Positions 1 through 8,591 of a stretch of 60,807 bases of DNA are shown here, in pieces (the first letter of the stretch is position 1; each line of letters starts with the position of its first letter). Position numbers and translations under genes: made by a program. The notes beneath the pieces were generated by a model that ran no database searches, was not told where the DNA came from, and saw only the letters and a program-made list of their open reading frames with translations. Source of the stretch: an uncultured Clostridium sp. (GTDB lineage Bacteria > Bacillota > Clostridia > Lachnospirales > Lachnospiraceae); NCBI GenBank assembly GCA_938036545.1, contig CALHQJ010000114.1, forward strand, positions 1 to 60,807. The letters are read 5' to 3'.

Positions 1-3
1 GAC

Positions 4-56
4 CCGCCGCAGGCGGAGAAGCTCGCAGGCGAGATTCTTTCTTGTTTGACAAGAAA
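4..56. repeat. Cluster of short hairpins and a direct repeat upstream of tyrS
   Basis: Three small structures lie in the first 56 bases. CCGCC (4-8) pairs with GGCGG (12-16), CTCGC (22-26) can pair with GCGAG (29-33), and TTTCTTGT (38-45) pairs perfectly with ACAAGAAA (49-56). The octamer CGCAGGCG occurs twice, at 8-15 and 24-31. The left context is missing, so this could be the end of an upstream gene, a terminator or an intergenic repeat. Confidence 0.4.
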
Positions 57-73
57 TTCCTGTTAATTAGAAT
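46..73 (+). promoter_or_regulatory. Candidate sigma-A promoter of tyrS
   Basis: A -35 TTGACA (46-51) and a -10 TAGAAT (68-73) are separated by 16 bases. Transcription would start near 80, giving a leader of only about 20 bases that contains the GGAG ribosome binding site (91-94). No T-box leader fits between this promoter and the start codon. The -35 overlaps the arm of a perfect 8-bp hairpin. Confidence 0.5.
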
Positions 74-101
74 CATATTCATGTTAAAAAGGAGTAAAGA
101 A

Positions 102-1325
102 ATGGGAGTTTATGAAGAGTTAGTTGCCAGAGGCCTGATTGCCCAGGTAACCAATGAAGAAGAAATTAAAAAGATGGTAAATGAAGGAAAGGCTACATTT
201 TATATTGGCTTTGACCCTACTGCAGACAGCCTTCATGTAGGCCATTTTATGGCTCTGTGCTTAATGAAGCGTCTTCAGATGGCAGGAAACAAGCCGATTG
301 CCTTAATCGGCGGCGGTACTGGCATGATTGGCGATCCATCCGGCAGAACCGATATGCGCCAGATGATGACTCCGGAAACCATTCAGCACAACTGCGACTG
401 CTTCAAGAAGCAGATGAGCCGTTTTATTGATTTTTCCGAAGGCAAGGCGCTGATGGTTAATAATGCAGAGTGGCTGCTGCAGTTGAACTACGTAGAGCTG
501 CTCCGTGAGGTAGGTGCCTGCTTTTCCGTAAACAATATGCTGCGTGCAGAGTGCTATAAGCAGCGTATGGAAAAGGGATTAAGCTTCTTAGAGTTTAACT
601 ACATGATTATGCAGAGCTATGACTTCTATATGCTGTTCCAGAAGTACGGCTGTAATATGCAGTTTGGCGGAGATGATCAGTGGAGCAACATGCTTGGAGG
701 AACCGAGTTAATCCGCCGCAAATTAGGCAAGGACGCTCACGCTATGACCATTACCCTGCTTCTTAACTCTGAGGGGAAGAAGATGGGCAAGACCCAGTCC
801 GGCGCTGTTTGGCTAGATCCAAACAAGACCTCCCCATTTGAGTTCTACCAGTACTGGAGAAACATTGCAGATGCAGACGTATTAAAGTGCCTGCGGATGC
901 TGACTTTCCTGCCATTAGAGCAGATTGACGAGATGGATAAATGGGAAGGAAGCCAGTTAAATGAAGCAAAAGAGATTCTGGCTTACGAATTAACTGCTCT
1001 GGTTCATGGTGAAGAAGAGGCTGTAAAGGCAAAAGAGGCTTCCCGCGCATTATTTACCAGCGGAAGTGCAGCCAATATGCCTTCTTATGAGCTGGCAGAA
1101 GAAGACTTTACAGACGGCGTAATCGACATTTTAAGCCTGGTTCACAAATCCGGTCTTTGCGGTTCCCGTTCTGACGCCAGAAGAAACGTAGAACAGGGCG
1201 GTGTTTCTGTAGACGGCGAGCAGGTAAAAGATACCAGAAAGACTTATACAAAAGAAGAGCTTTCCGGCGAAGGAATCATTATTAAACGTGGCAAAAAGAA
1301 CTTTATGAAAGTATTTGTAAAATAA
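102..1325 (+). CDS. tyrS: Tyrosyl-tRNA synthetase
   Basis: This class I aminoacyl-tRNA synthetase charges tRNA-Tyr with tyrosine in the cytoplasm. The 407-residue product has the usual family length. The HIGH motif appears as HVGH (residues 45-48), followed by a GGGTGMIGDPSG nucleotide-binding loop. The KMSKS loop is KMGKT in the context GKKMGKTQSGAVWLDP, as in the TyrZ/TyrS2-like branch. An S4 RNA-binding domain occupies the last 70 or so residues. I chose the ATG at 102 because GGAG lies 7 bases upstream and the protein begins there as in homologues; an in-frame upstream extension has no family similarity. It is monocistronic and ends at a strong hairpin. Confidence 0.96.
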   Translation: MGVYEELVARGLIAQVTNEEEIKKMVNEGKATFYIGFDPTADSLHVGHFMALCLMKRLQMAGNKPIALIGGGTGMIGDPSGRTDMRQMMTPETIQHNCDCFKKQMSRFIDFSEGKALMVNNAEWLLQLNYVELLREVGACFSVNNMLRAECYKQRMEKGLSFLEFNYMIMQSYDFYMLFQKYGCNMQFGGDDQWSNMLGGTELIRRKLGKDAHAMTITLLLNSEGKKMGKTQSGAVWLDPNKTSPFEFYQYWRNIADADVLKCLRMLTFLPLEQIDEMDKWEGSQLNEAKEILAYELTALVHGEEEAVKAKEASRALFTSGSAANMPSYELAEEDFTDGVIDILSLVHKSGLCGSRSDARRNVEQGGVSVDGEQVKDTRKTYTKEELSGEGIIIKRGKKNFMKVFVK

Positions 1326-1374
1326 AACGGGAAAAATGCCGTGCAGAAGGTGAAACAGGAGCCTTAAAACAAAG

Positions 1375-1440
1375 AAAGAGACCATACTGGCAATCCACAG
1401 GGCTTTCAAAAGCTTGGGATTTGCAGTATGGTCTCTTTTT
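1375..1440. terminator. Bidirectional terminator between tyrS and the convergent wall protein gene
   Basis: AAAGAGACCATACTG (1375-1389) pairs with CAGTATGGTCTCTTT (1424-1438), with a long loop between. T runs follow on both strands, so it can stop tyrS and the convergent gene ending at 1464. Confidence 0.8.
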
Positions 1441-1463
1441 ATATGTCAGGGATTAAAATACCA

Positions 1464-2363
1464 TTACTTCAGAGCTCCTGAAGAGTCAGGAGTAAACACC
1501 ATTGGCTTTGTCAGCATTTTGCCGTCAGCCATCATGTAATAGGTCTTGCCCTCTACCTGGATAAAACCGGTAGCCATAACGCCGTTGTCAGGATTTAAGT
1601 AGTACCAGTCTCCATTCAGTTCCAGCCATCCTTTTTGAAGCTGTCCGTCCTGGTTGTAATAGTACCAGTTTCCATCTTTTTCAGACCATCCGAAAGGAAG
1701 GGCAGAGTCTTCATTTGCTTCCGTTTCCATTAAGTCAGAGTGATCAGACGGATTGGAATTGAACCGCATTACTTTGCTGGCCGTATTAGCACTGCCATCT
1801 GTCCAAATCAGGCAGGCGCTGCCAGGCGTCAGGCTGTCAATATAAAGCATCTGACGGGTTAAATAAGGAATCACTGTGCAGTCAGCCGGAATTTCATAAA
1901 CCTGGCCGTCATTGGCAGTTAAAGCAGCAGAGCCGTCAGCACGCATTTCTAAAGCTTTTACAATTACATAAGACGGAACCTTATAATCTGCGGGGATTCC
2001 AGCCAGGACAATGTCGGCATTGGCAATTGGCGGAAGGCTGAGAGCCATAGCAGGCCCTACGTAAGCGTAAACAGTTTCTCCTTCTTTAATATCCTCATAT
2101 CCCATAGGCATGCCGGAAACGGCATCTAAAATGAGAGCATTCTGAGTGGTAACAATTACGTCATTGATGGTTTCCGTACTGGAATTGGTAAGGTGAAGGC
2201 GGCCGTTGTCCAGTTTTTGAGCAGTTCCGTAAACGTAGATGGGAGTGTATTCAAATACAGATTCTTCTGCAGTATTGGTCTGGGCCATAACGGTCATAGC
2301 ACCTCCTGTTAATAAAGCAGCGGTTGCGCCTAATGTAATAAAAAATCGTGTCAGTCGTCTCAT
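1464..2363 (-). CDS. Secreted protein with C-terminal cell-wall-binding repeats
   Basis: This 299-residue protein starts with a signal peptide (MRRLTRFF, a hydrophobic stretch, then a VMAQ cleavage-like site near residue 28). The middle, about residues 35-205, has no domain I recognise; it looks like a small beta-rich region with many Tyr/Val pairs. Residues from about 225 to the end contain choline-binding/glucan-binding type repeats (GWSEKDGNWYYYNQDG, GWLELNGDWYYLNPDNG, GFIQVEGKTYYMMADG), which anchor proteins to wall polymers. The start at 2363 is preceded by a strong AAGGAGGG site. No catalytic domain is visible, so the function is unknown. It is transcribed alone, convergent with tyrS. 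Confidence 0.85.
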   Translation of the reverse strand: MRRLTRFFITLGATAALLTGGAMTVMAQTNTAEESVFEYTPIYVYGTAQKLDNGRLHLTNSSTETINDVIVTTQNALILDAVSGMPMGYEDIKEGETVYAYVGPAMALSLPPIANADIVLAGIPADYKVPSYVIVKALEMRADGSAALTANDGQVYEIPADCTVIPYLTRQMLYIDSLTPGSACLIWTDGSANTASKVMRFNSNPSDHSDLMETEANEDSALPFGWSEKDGNWYYYNQDGQLQKGWLELNGDWYYLNPDNGVMATGFIQVEGKTYYMMADGKMLTKPMVFTPDSSGALK

Positions 2364-2475
2364 AAAAAGTCCCTCCTTGTTAATCTTAGATTTATAGTAC
2401 CATAACAGGGAAAAAAATCCAATTAATCTTCTATGAAAGTTTTCTGACGATTTTCTGACTATCAATTTGTGGGTT

Positions 2476-3039
2476 TCAGCCGCCAAAAAACAGGTGCTCG
2501 ATTAAAATTTTCAGTCCCATCGCCATTAAAATAATGCCTCCAGCCAGTTCCGCCTTTGATTTATAACGGATTCCAAATACGTTTCCAATCCGGACTCCGG
2601 CCACAGACAGCAGAAAGGTGGTAACGCCGATAAAGCTGACGGCAGGGATAATGTTTACATTTAAGAAGGCAAAGGTGACTCCAACTGCCAGGGCATCAAT
2701 ACTGGTGGCAATTGCCAGCAGCGCCATATTGCCAGGAGCGATGGAGCAGTCCAGTTTTTCTTCGTCTTTGCTGAAAGACTCCTTTGCCATGTGGAAACCG
2801 ATGATTCCCAACAGAATAAAGGCAATCCAATGGTCGTATCGGGTAATGACAGAGCGGAACTGGTATCCTAAAAAATACCCTAGAGCAGGCATCATGGCCT
2901 GAAATCCGCCAAACCAGAGTCCAATGACTGCTGCGTGTTTCCAGCGCATGCAGGGCATGGACAGGCCTTTACAGACTGACACGGCAAATGCGTCCATGGA
3001 CAATCCAAGGGCAATGAGAAATAATTCAAACAGGGACAT
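2476..3039 (-). CDS. mntP: Manganese efflux pump MntP
   Basis: MntP exports Mn2+ across the cytoplasmic membrane and protects against manganese overload. The 187-residue product has six predicted membrane segments. It carries the two inverted-repeat signatures of the family: GLSMDAFAVSV (Asp16) and ATSIDALAVGV (Asp115), whose acidic residues sit in the transport path. It matches the normal family length. A yybP-ykoY riboswitch with a terminator hairpin precedes the gene, which strongly supports manganese as the substrate and explains how it is controlled. Confidence 0.95.
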   Translation of the reverse strand: MSLFELFLIALGLSMDAFAVSVCKGLSMPCMRWKHAAVIGLWFGGFQAMMPALGYFLGYQFRSVITRYDHWIAFILLGIIGFHMAKESFSKDEEKLDCSIAPGNMALLAIATSIDALAVGVTFAFLNVNIIPAVSFIGVTTFLLSVAGVRIGNVFGIRYKSKAELAGGIILMAMGLKILIEHLFFGG

Positions 3040-3080
3040 GGGAAAACCTCCTTGTACTGATATTAAATGTAAGAAAGTAT

Positions 3081-3118
3081 AAAAAAAGACTTATCTGCAC
3101 CCAAAATGCAGATAAGTC
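3081..3118 (-). terminator. Expression-platform terminator of the Mn2+ riboswitch
   Basis: A 12-bp perfect stem (GACTTATCTGCA at 3088-3099 with its complement at 3107-3118) and a 7-base loop are followed, in the minus direction, by a run of seven T. It lies between the aptamer and mntP, as expected for an intrinsic terminator that the metal-bound aptamer would disrupt. Confidence 0.85.
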
Positions 3119-3129
3119 TCATTATTTAA

Positions 3130-3215
3130 AATAAAGCCAGATATATCAGAATATCAGTATGTTGACCTTATTACGCCATTAGGCGCTAACTACTCCCTTA
3201 TCACAAAGTACATTC
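3130..3215 (-). promoter_or_regulatory. yybP-ykoY (Mn2+-sensing) riboswitch aptamer
   Basis: Read on the minus strand, this segment contains the conserved GGGAGTAG of loop L1 (complement at 3190-3197), a small stem-loop GCGCCTAATGGCG, and then GGTCAACAT (complement near 3160-3168), the second conserved element of the yybP-ykoY family. These elements have the expected order and spacing for the two docked helical arms that bind Mn2+. The element sits directly upstream of a terminator and mntP, the classic arrangement. Exact ends are approximate. Confidence 0.88.
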
Positions 3216-3242
3216 TACTGACCGGAAAAAGAAAAGTCAAGA

Positions 3243-3854
3243 CTAACTTTTTTTCCGCTTTTTCTTCTTTTTCCCTTTGGAAGTACCAGCAGCACGGTCA
3301 GAGGGGAAAGAAGAAGGCTTGGACGGTTTTTCTCCTTCCCTGCGGTTTAAACGGATATCCTCCAGATATTCAAATAAATCGGCATCAACGTGGTCAAAGA
3401 GCCAGTTTTTCTGAGAAGGAACCGTATCCAGGTGAACGGTCTTAATCTCCACGCTGGTTTCTTTAATCTCTTTTTTTAAATCACGGGCAGACAGCCGCAT
3501 TGCGCCTTTTCCCAGGATAATTACCTGTTCCAGCTTGTCGGACGTAGCGACTGCCACGCTGTACTGCCGGTTCATTTGCTGGGTAACTTTTTCAATGTAT
3601 TGATCTGCGGTTTCCGCTTCCTTTGTAAATACCACATGGATGTTGTGATATTGAATAACAGTACCAGGGTTGTTTTTTACCTTATAGCCGTCAAAAACAA
3701 CGATGACATTGCATTTTTTATATCCCTGATAATTGCAGAGAATATCCTGAAGAGAAGTTCTGGCTGCGTCTAAATTGACGGCGGCCAGTTCCTTTAGCTC
3801 CGGCCAGGCATGAATAATATTATAGCCGTCTACCAGCAAGTATTCACAGGTCAT
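3243..3854 (-). CDS. yacP: NYN-domain ribonuclease, YacP/Rae1 family
   Basis: This 203-residue protein belongs to the YacP (DUF901) group of NYN/PIN-like nucleases. In Bacillus subtilis the member Rae1 cuts mRNA on translating ribosomes. Expected acidic and polar residues are visible: LLVDGYNII (Asp9, Asn12), VVFDGYK (Asp55), ETADQYIE (about residues 81-88) and VATSDKLEQ (Ser105, Asp106). The last 35 residues form a lysine-rich tail (KGKKKKKRKKS) that could contact RNA. It follows the MATE gene by 10 bases and is probably co-transcribed with it. Substrate specificity is not shown by the sequence. Confidence 0.85.
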   Translation of the reverse strand: MTCEYLLVDGYNIIHAWPELKELAAVNLDAARTSLQDILCNYQGYKKCNVIVVFDGYKVKNNPGTVIQYHNIHVVFTKEAETADQYIEKVTQQMNRQYSVAVATSDKLEQVIILGKGAMRLSARDLKKEIKETSVEIKTVHLDTVPSQKNWLFDHVDADLFEYLEDIRLNRREGEKPSKPSSFPSDRAAGTSKGKKKKKRKKS

Positions 3855-3864
3855 ACAGGACTCC

Positions 3865-5223
3865 TTAAGCTTCGCTGATAGGCTTGATTTTCAGCCGGTA
3901 AATGCGGATAAACAGGATGGTACTAAAGGTTACGGAAAGAAGCTCTGCCAGAGGGAAGGACCACCATACTGCATTCAGGCCGAAGGCATTTGCAAAGATA
4001 TAGGCCAGAGGCAGGATTCCTAAAAGCTGACGGATAACGGAGACAATCAGGCTGTATACGCCGTTTCCAAGAGCCTGGAATACGGAGCTGACGATAATGC
4101 AGTAGCCGGCAAACAAAAAGCTTAAGCTGATGATTTTCAGGGCTGGAACTCCTACCTCCAGCATGTGCTCGGAGGCGTTAAACATAAGCAGAAGCTCTTT
4201 GGGGAAAATCTGGAAAATAACCAGTCCGACTAACATAATTGAAATAGCGCTGATAATGGACAGCTTAATGGTATGGGTAATTCTTGTTTTTCTCTGAGCA
4301 CCCAGATTGTAGGCAATAATGGGAATCATGCCGTTATTCAGGCCGAAAATCGGCATGAAGATAAAGCTCTGAAGCTTAAAGTATACGCCTAGTACGGATA
4401 CTGCAGTCTCAGAGAAGGTAATCAGGATTTTGTTCATTCCCAGAAGCATGACGGAACCGATGGACTGCATAATCATGCTGGGAACGCCTACCTGGTAAAT
4501 GGTGCGTATGGTAGCGCCGTGTGGGCGGAAACCATGGAAGGACAGCTTAATATCCGTATTTTTCTTCTGGTTAAACAGGAAGGACATGATCATGGCAATA
4601 ATCTGCCCGATAACCGTTGCAAGGGCAGCACCCTGGATACCCATCTTGGGAGCTCCAAACAGGCCGAAGATTAAAATCGGGTCTAAAATAATGTTAATAA
4701 TTGCGCCTGCTCCCTGGGAGTACATATTGTAAATGGTACGTCCGGTAGACTGTAAAAGGCGTTCAAACATCATCTCACCGAAGATGCCGAAGCCCAGCAC
4801 GGTACAGATAGTCAGGTAATCAATACCCAGTTCAATGATTTCCGGATTGGAGGTCTGGGCGGAAAAGTAGATACGGGAGAAAAACAGGCCCAGGAAAGCA
4901 AATGCAAGATAGCTTAGAAGGGCCAGAAATACTCCGTTGACAGCGGTTAAGTTTGCAGCGTCCCTGCGTCCTTCCCCTAAGGAACGGGACAGGAGGGCGT
5001 TGACGCCGACACAGGTCCCGGCAGAAACGGCAATCATCAGGTTCTGAACCGGAAAGGCCAGAGAAACGGCGGTCAGGGCAGCTTCACTGATCTGAGCGAC
5101 AAAGATACTGTCAATGATGTTATAAAGAGCCTGTACAAGCATGGAAACCATCATTGGCAGAGACATGGTAAATAACAGTTTGGAAACAGGCATAGTGCCC
5201 ATTTTGTTTTCTGTTTGCGGCAT
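3865..5223 (-). CDS. MATE family efflux transporter
   Basis: This 452-residue integral membrane protein with about 12 hydrophobic segments exports drugs or metabolites using a sodium or proton gradient. Typical features are the N-terminal GTMPVSKLLFTMSLPMM start, IIDSIFVAQ, ALLSRSLGEG and the pseudo-repeat GMIPIIAYNLGAQ in the second half, as in the DinF/NorM superfamily of Firmicutes. Length is normal. A perfect 22-bp palindrome lies just before the start codon and is the likely repressor site. It appears to lead an operon with the downstream NYN nuclease gene. The substrate cannot be read from the sequence. Confidence 0.9.
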   Translation of the reverse strand: MPQTENKMGTMPVSKLLFTMSLPMMVSMLVQALYNIIDSIFVAQISEAALTAVSLAFPVQNLMIAVSAGTCVGVNALLSRSLGEGRRDAANLTAVNGVFLALLSYLAFAFLGLFFSRIYFSAQTSNPEIIELGIDYLTICTVLGFGIFGEMMFERLLQSTGRTIYNMYSQGAGAIINIILDPILIFGLFGAPKMGIQGAALATVIGQIIAMIMSFLFNQKKNTDIKLSFHGFRPHGATIRTIYQVGVPSMIMQSIGSVMLLGMNKILITFSETAVSVLGVYFKLQSFIFMPIFGLNNGMIPIIAYNLGAQRKTRITHTIKLSIISAISIMLVGLVIFQIFPKELLLMFNASEHMLEVGVPALKIISLSFLFAGYCIIVSSVFQALGNGVYSLIVSVIRQLLGILPLAYIFANAFGLNAVWWSFPLAELLSVTFSTILFIRIYRLKIKPISEA

Positions 5224-5240
5224 GGCAAATCCCCTTTCTT

Positions 5241-5262
5241 AATAGTTAGCATGCTAACTATT
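5241..5262. promoter_or_regulatory. Perfect 22-bp palindromic operator
   Basis: The half-site AATAGTTAGCA is followed directly by its exact reverse complement. It lies 18 bases before the MATE start codon. The core TTAGCATGCTAA resembles MarR-family operators, which often control MATE exporters. No MarR-type gene lies nearby, so the regulator must act from elsewhere. Confidence 0.7.
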
Positions 5263-5284
5263 GTATCGCCTGAGGGAAATTCTG

Positions 5285-6838
5285 TCAAGATTTGTTGAAA
5301 GCATCTCCCAGGGCAACGGACTGGGGCACTTCCATTAGTTCACTGTAACAGGCGAAAGTACTATCTACCAGTTTTTTATCCGGCGCTTTGGTAAAGGCGC
5401 TGACAACCGGAATAATAATTAAGCCGGCCACCATGGCAAATGCTCCGGCATTGATGGGAGACTGTAAAAATGCCGGAAAAATGCTGCGGGCTGCCATATT
5501 GGCAGTCATAAGGCCGGTGCCGAAGAAAAAGCAGCACCATACAGAAGCAGCAGTGGCCTTTTTCCAGTACAGGCCGTACAAAAACGGAGCCAGAAAGGAA
5601 CCGGCCAGGGCGCCCCAGGAAATTCCCATCAGCTGGGCGATAAAAGTCAGATTGCTCTTATACTGGATAATGGCTAATATGGCAGAAATTCCAATAAATA
5701 CTACAATCAGAAAACGGATGACAGCCACCTGTTTTTTCTCGCTTATGTCCGGCATTATGGTTTCCTTTAAAAAGTCCAGGGTTAAGGTGGAACTGGAGGC
5801 CATAACCAGAGAAGACAGGGTGGACATGGAAGCAGACAGCACCAGAATGACAACCAGTCCAATTAACAAATCCGGCAGACTGGACAGCATGGCAGGAATA
5901 ATGGCATCATAGCCTTCTGCAGCCAAATCAAACTGTCCGGTGTAAAGACGGCCGAAGCCGCCTAAAAAGTAGCAGCCGCCAGATACTACAATGGCGAAAA
6001 AGGTAGAGATAATCGTTCCTTTTTGAATGGCCTTTTCACTTTTAATGGCATAAAATTTTTGTACCATCTGGGGCAGTCCCCAGGTTCCAAGAGAGGTCAG
6101 GATAACAACTCCTAAGAGATTGAGGGGATCCGGACCGAAAAAGGATGCAAAGACTCCGGGCTGGGAAGAAACAGAAGGGTCTTCTACAGAAGCAAGCTGA
6201 TGAAGGGATTCCATAAAACCGCCATGGCCGCTTAAGACAGCGGCGATCACTACCACAATTCCGGCCAGCATAATCAGCCCCTGGATAAAATCGTTAATAG
6301 CAGTAGCCATATATCCTCCTGCAACTACATAGATTCCGGTCAGGACTGCCATGGAGACAATGCATACCGTATAATCTACCTGGAAGGCCATTCCAAACAA
6401 TCTGGACAGTCCGTTGTAGAGGGATGCAGTATAAGGAATCAGAAAAATAAACACAATAAGGGAAGCTCCTAGTTTTAAGGCGCGGCTGTTAAACCGTCTG
6501 CCGAAAAATTCCGGCATGGTAGAACTGTCTAAATGCTGGGTAATAATCCTGGTGCGCCGGCCTAAAATAACCCAGGCCAGCAGAGAACCGATGAGGGCGT
6601 TGCCCAGGCCGATCCAGGTGGAGGCAATGCCGTATTTCCACCCAAACTGGCCCGCATAGCCAACGAAAATAACTGCGGAAAAATAGGAGGTTCCATAGGC
6701 AAAGGCAGTCAGCCAGGGACCGACGGATCTGCCCCCTAAGACAAAGCTGCTTACATCAGAAGAGTGGCGGCGGCAGTAAAAACCGATACCTGCCATAACA
6801 GAGAAAAATATCACAACCATTAGTACCTTGATAACCAT
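5285..6838 (-). CDS. Sodium:solute symporter family transporter
   Basis: This 517-residue membrane protein has about 13 transmembrane segments and belongs to the SSS family (PutP/PanF-like). Recognisable parts are the first segment with RHSSDVSSFVLGGRSVGPW, the sodium-site region AFAYGTSYFSAVIFVGYAG, and GGYMATAINDFIQGLIM. It imports a small organic solute with Na+. It lies 23 bases downstream of an acyl-CoA ligase gene in the same operon, which suggests that the solute is a carboxylic acid to be activated with CoA. That link is inference; the substrate is not known. Confidence 0.88.
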   Translation of the reverse strand: MVIKVLMVVIFFSVMAGIGFYCRRHSSDVSSFVLGGRSVGPWLTAFAYGTSYFSAVIFVGYAGQFGWKYGIASTWIGLGNALIGSLLAWVILGRRTRIITQHLDSSTMPEFFGRRFNSRALKLGASLIVFIFLIPYTASLYNGLSRLFGMAFQVDYTVCIVSMAVLTGIYVVAGGYMATAINDFIQGLIMLAGIVVVIAAVLSGHGGFMESLHQLASVEDPSVSSQPGVFASFFGPDPLNLLGVVILTSLGTWGLPQMVQKFYAIKSEKAIQKGTIISTFFAIVVSGGCYFLGGFGRLYTGQFDLAAEGYDAIIPAMLSSLPDLLIGLVVILVLSASMSTLSSLVMASSSTLTLDFLKETIMPDISEKKQVAVIRFLIVVFIGISAILAIIQYKSNLTFIAQLMGISWGALAGSFLAPFLYGLYWKKATAASVWCCFFFGTGLMTANMAARSIFPAFLQSPINAGAFAMVAGLIIIPVVSAFTKAPDKKLVDSTFACYSELMEVPQSVALGDAFNKS

Positions 6839-6861
6839 GGGAATGCCTCCTTAAAGTAATT

Positions 6862-8496
6862 TTATGCCCTGTTTTGCGCTTCAACTAAGCGGCTGCTGCC
6901 GTAAAGTTCCCGAAGCCTGGGCTTTTCAATCTTGCCGGTAGGATTGCGGGGGACATCGGCAAAGATGATTTTATGCGGACGCTTATAGCGGGGCAGCTGT
7001 TTGCAGAACCGGTTAATATCGTCTTCCGTACAGTCAAAGTTTGGTTTAATGGAAATAATTGCAGCGGCGATTTCTCCCAGCCGCTTATCCGGAAGGCCGA
7101 TAACGGCCACGTCGTGAACCGGCTCGTAGGTACGCAGGAAGTCTTCAATCTGAACGGGATACAGGTTTTCACCGCCGCTGATAATCACGTCTTTTTTCCG
7201 GTCTACCAGCATGATAAAGCCGTCTGCGTCTTCCATGGCCATATCTCCGGTATAAAGCCAGCCGTTCTTTAAGACGTCAGCCGTAGCTTTTGGATCACGG
7301 TAATAGCAGACCATAACGCCTGGCCCCTTTACAATCAGTTCGCCTACCTGGCCTCTTGGAACCGGCTGGCCGTTTCCATCTACAATCTGTACTTCCCAGC
7401 CGTATCCGGCCTTGCCGATGGTTCCGGCCTTTTCAATATTTTCTACGCCCAGATGAACGCAGCCAGGGCCAATGGACTCGCTGAGTCCATAGTTGGTATC
7501 ATATTGGTGGCTGGGGAAGTATTCCCTCCAACGCTTAATCATGCTTGGCGGAACCGGCTGGGCGCCGATGTGCATCAGCCGCCACTGGGAAAGCTGATAG
7601 TCTTCCAGCTTCACATCGCCCCGATCCAGGGCGTCCAGAATATCCTGGGCCCAGGGAACCAGAAGCCAGACAATGGTACAGTGCTCCTTGGAAACAGCGT
7701 CTAAAACAGCAGATGGAGACGTGCCTTTTAACAGCACGGCCTTGCCGCCGGACAGAAGGCTGCCAAACCAGTGCATTTTTGCGCCGGTATGATACAGGGG
7801 AGGAATACATAAAAATACGTCCTCCTTTGTCTGGCCGTGGTGCTTTTGTTCTGCCACAGCCGCATGCATCAAAGCGGCATGGGTATGCAGAATGGCTTTT
7901 GGAAAGCCGGTAGTGCCGGAAGAAAAGTAAATGGCAGCCATATCCTCATCCCGAATGTCGATTTTAGGAGAAGAGCTGGAGCAGTTAGCCGCATGGGAAC
8001 GGTAATCCTCTGCAAAAGAGGGGCATCCTTCTCCTACAAAGATTAAAAGCCGGTTGCGGCTGATTTCATCGGCAATGGTTTCAACACGGCCGATAAATTC
8101 CGGTCCGAATACCAGGGCGTCTGCCTCTGCCAGATTCAGGCAGTACGCAATCTCGTCGGAAGAGTAGCGGAAGTTTAAGGGGACAGCCAGGGCGCCGGTT
8201 TTTAAAATACCAAAATAAATAGGAAGCCATTCCAGGCAGTTCATTAATAAAATAGCAACCTTGTCGCCTTTGCGGATGCCAGTACTTAAAAGCAGATTGG
8301 CAAACCGGTTAGCCTTTTCATTAAATACGTTCCAGGTGATTTCCCTACGGTAATAGGGGGCAGGTGAAGGCTCGATTAAGTTATACTCCCTCCAGGTTAC
8401 GCGGCGGGTTTCCGGAAGCTCCGGATTGATTTCAACAAGACTGATGTCATCTCCGTAGAGACGGCAGTTCTTTTCCAATAATTCTGTAATAGGCAT
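6862..8496 (-). CDS. AMP-binding acyl-CoA ligase
   Basis: This 544-residue member of the ANL superfamily activates a carboxylic acid with ATP and CoA. Visible motifs are the phosphate-binding loop YFSSGTTGFPK (about residue 190), YGLSESIGP, the adenine/ribose motif GWLYTGDMAMEDADGFI with Asp, DRKKDVIISGGENLYP, and the C-terminal catalytic lysine in NPTGKIEKP. Full length with no lesions. The first residues, MPITELLEKNCRLYGDDISL, are typical of long/medium-chain or aryl acid ligases. It leads an operon with a sodium symporter. The actual acid cannot be assigned from sequence alone. Confidence 0.9.
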   Translation of the reverse strand: MPITELLEKNCRLYGDDISLVEINPELPETRRVTWREYNLIEPSPAPYYRREITWNVFNEKANRFANLLLSTGIRKGDKVAILLMNCLEWLPIYFGILKTGALAVPLNFRYSSDEIAYCLNLAEADALVFGPEFIGRVETIADEISRNRLLIFVGEGCPSFAEDYRSHAANCSSSSPKIDIRDEDMAAIYFSSGTTGFPKAILHTHAALMHAAVAEQKHHGQTKEDVFLCIPPLYHTGAKMHWFGSLLSGGKAVLLKGTSPSAVLDAVSKEHCTIVWLLVPWAQDILDALDRGDVKLEDYQLSQWRLMHIGAQPVPPSMIKRWREYFPSHQYDTNYGLSESIGPGCVHLGVENIEKAGTIGKAGYGWEVQIVDGNGQPVPRGQVGELIVKGPGVMVCYYRDPKATADVLKNGWLYTGDMAMEDADGFIMLVDRKKDVIISGGENLYPVQIEDFLRTYEPVHDVAVIGLPDKRLGEIAAAIISIKPNFDCTEDDINRFCKQLPRYKRPHKIIFADVPRNPTGKIEKPRLRELYGSSRLVEAQNRA

Positions 8497-8558
8497 GACG
8501 CAGACTCCTTTGACTGATTTGTTTGGAAATTTTTTAAATTGTTTGTTGTTTTCGTACT

Positions 8559-8579
8559 TTAACGCATTGGTGCGTTTAA
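8559..8579. promoter_or_regulatory. Inverted repeat, candidate operator for the acyl-CoA ligase operon
   Basis: TTAACGCA and TGCGTTTAA face each other across TTGG. The site lies just downstream of the predicted start of transcription of the ligase/symporter operon, where a repressor would block initiation. TetR-type control of acyl-CoA ligases is common, but no regulator gene is adjacent. Confidence 0.5.
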
Positions 8580-8591
8580 TTGATAAAGTAA

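Noticed and set aside
7535..7913. Long open frames antisense to or out of frame with the acyl-CoA ligase gene
   Set aside because: They have compositional bias from the reverse reading of a real gene, no start signals and no motifs; the ligase frame explains the region.
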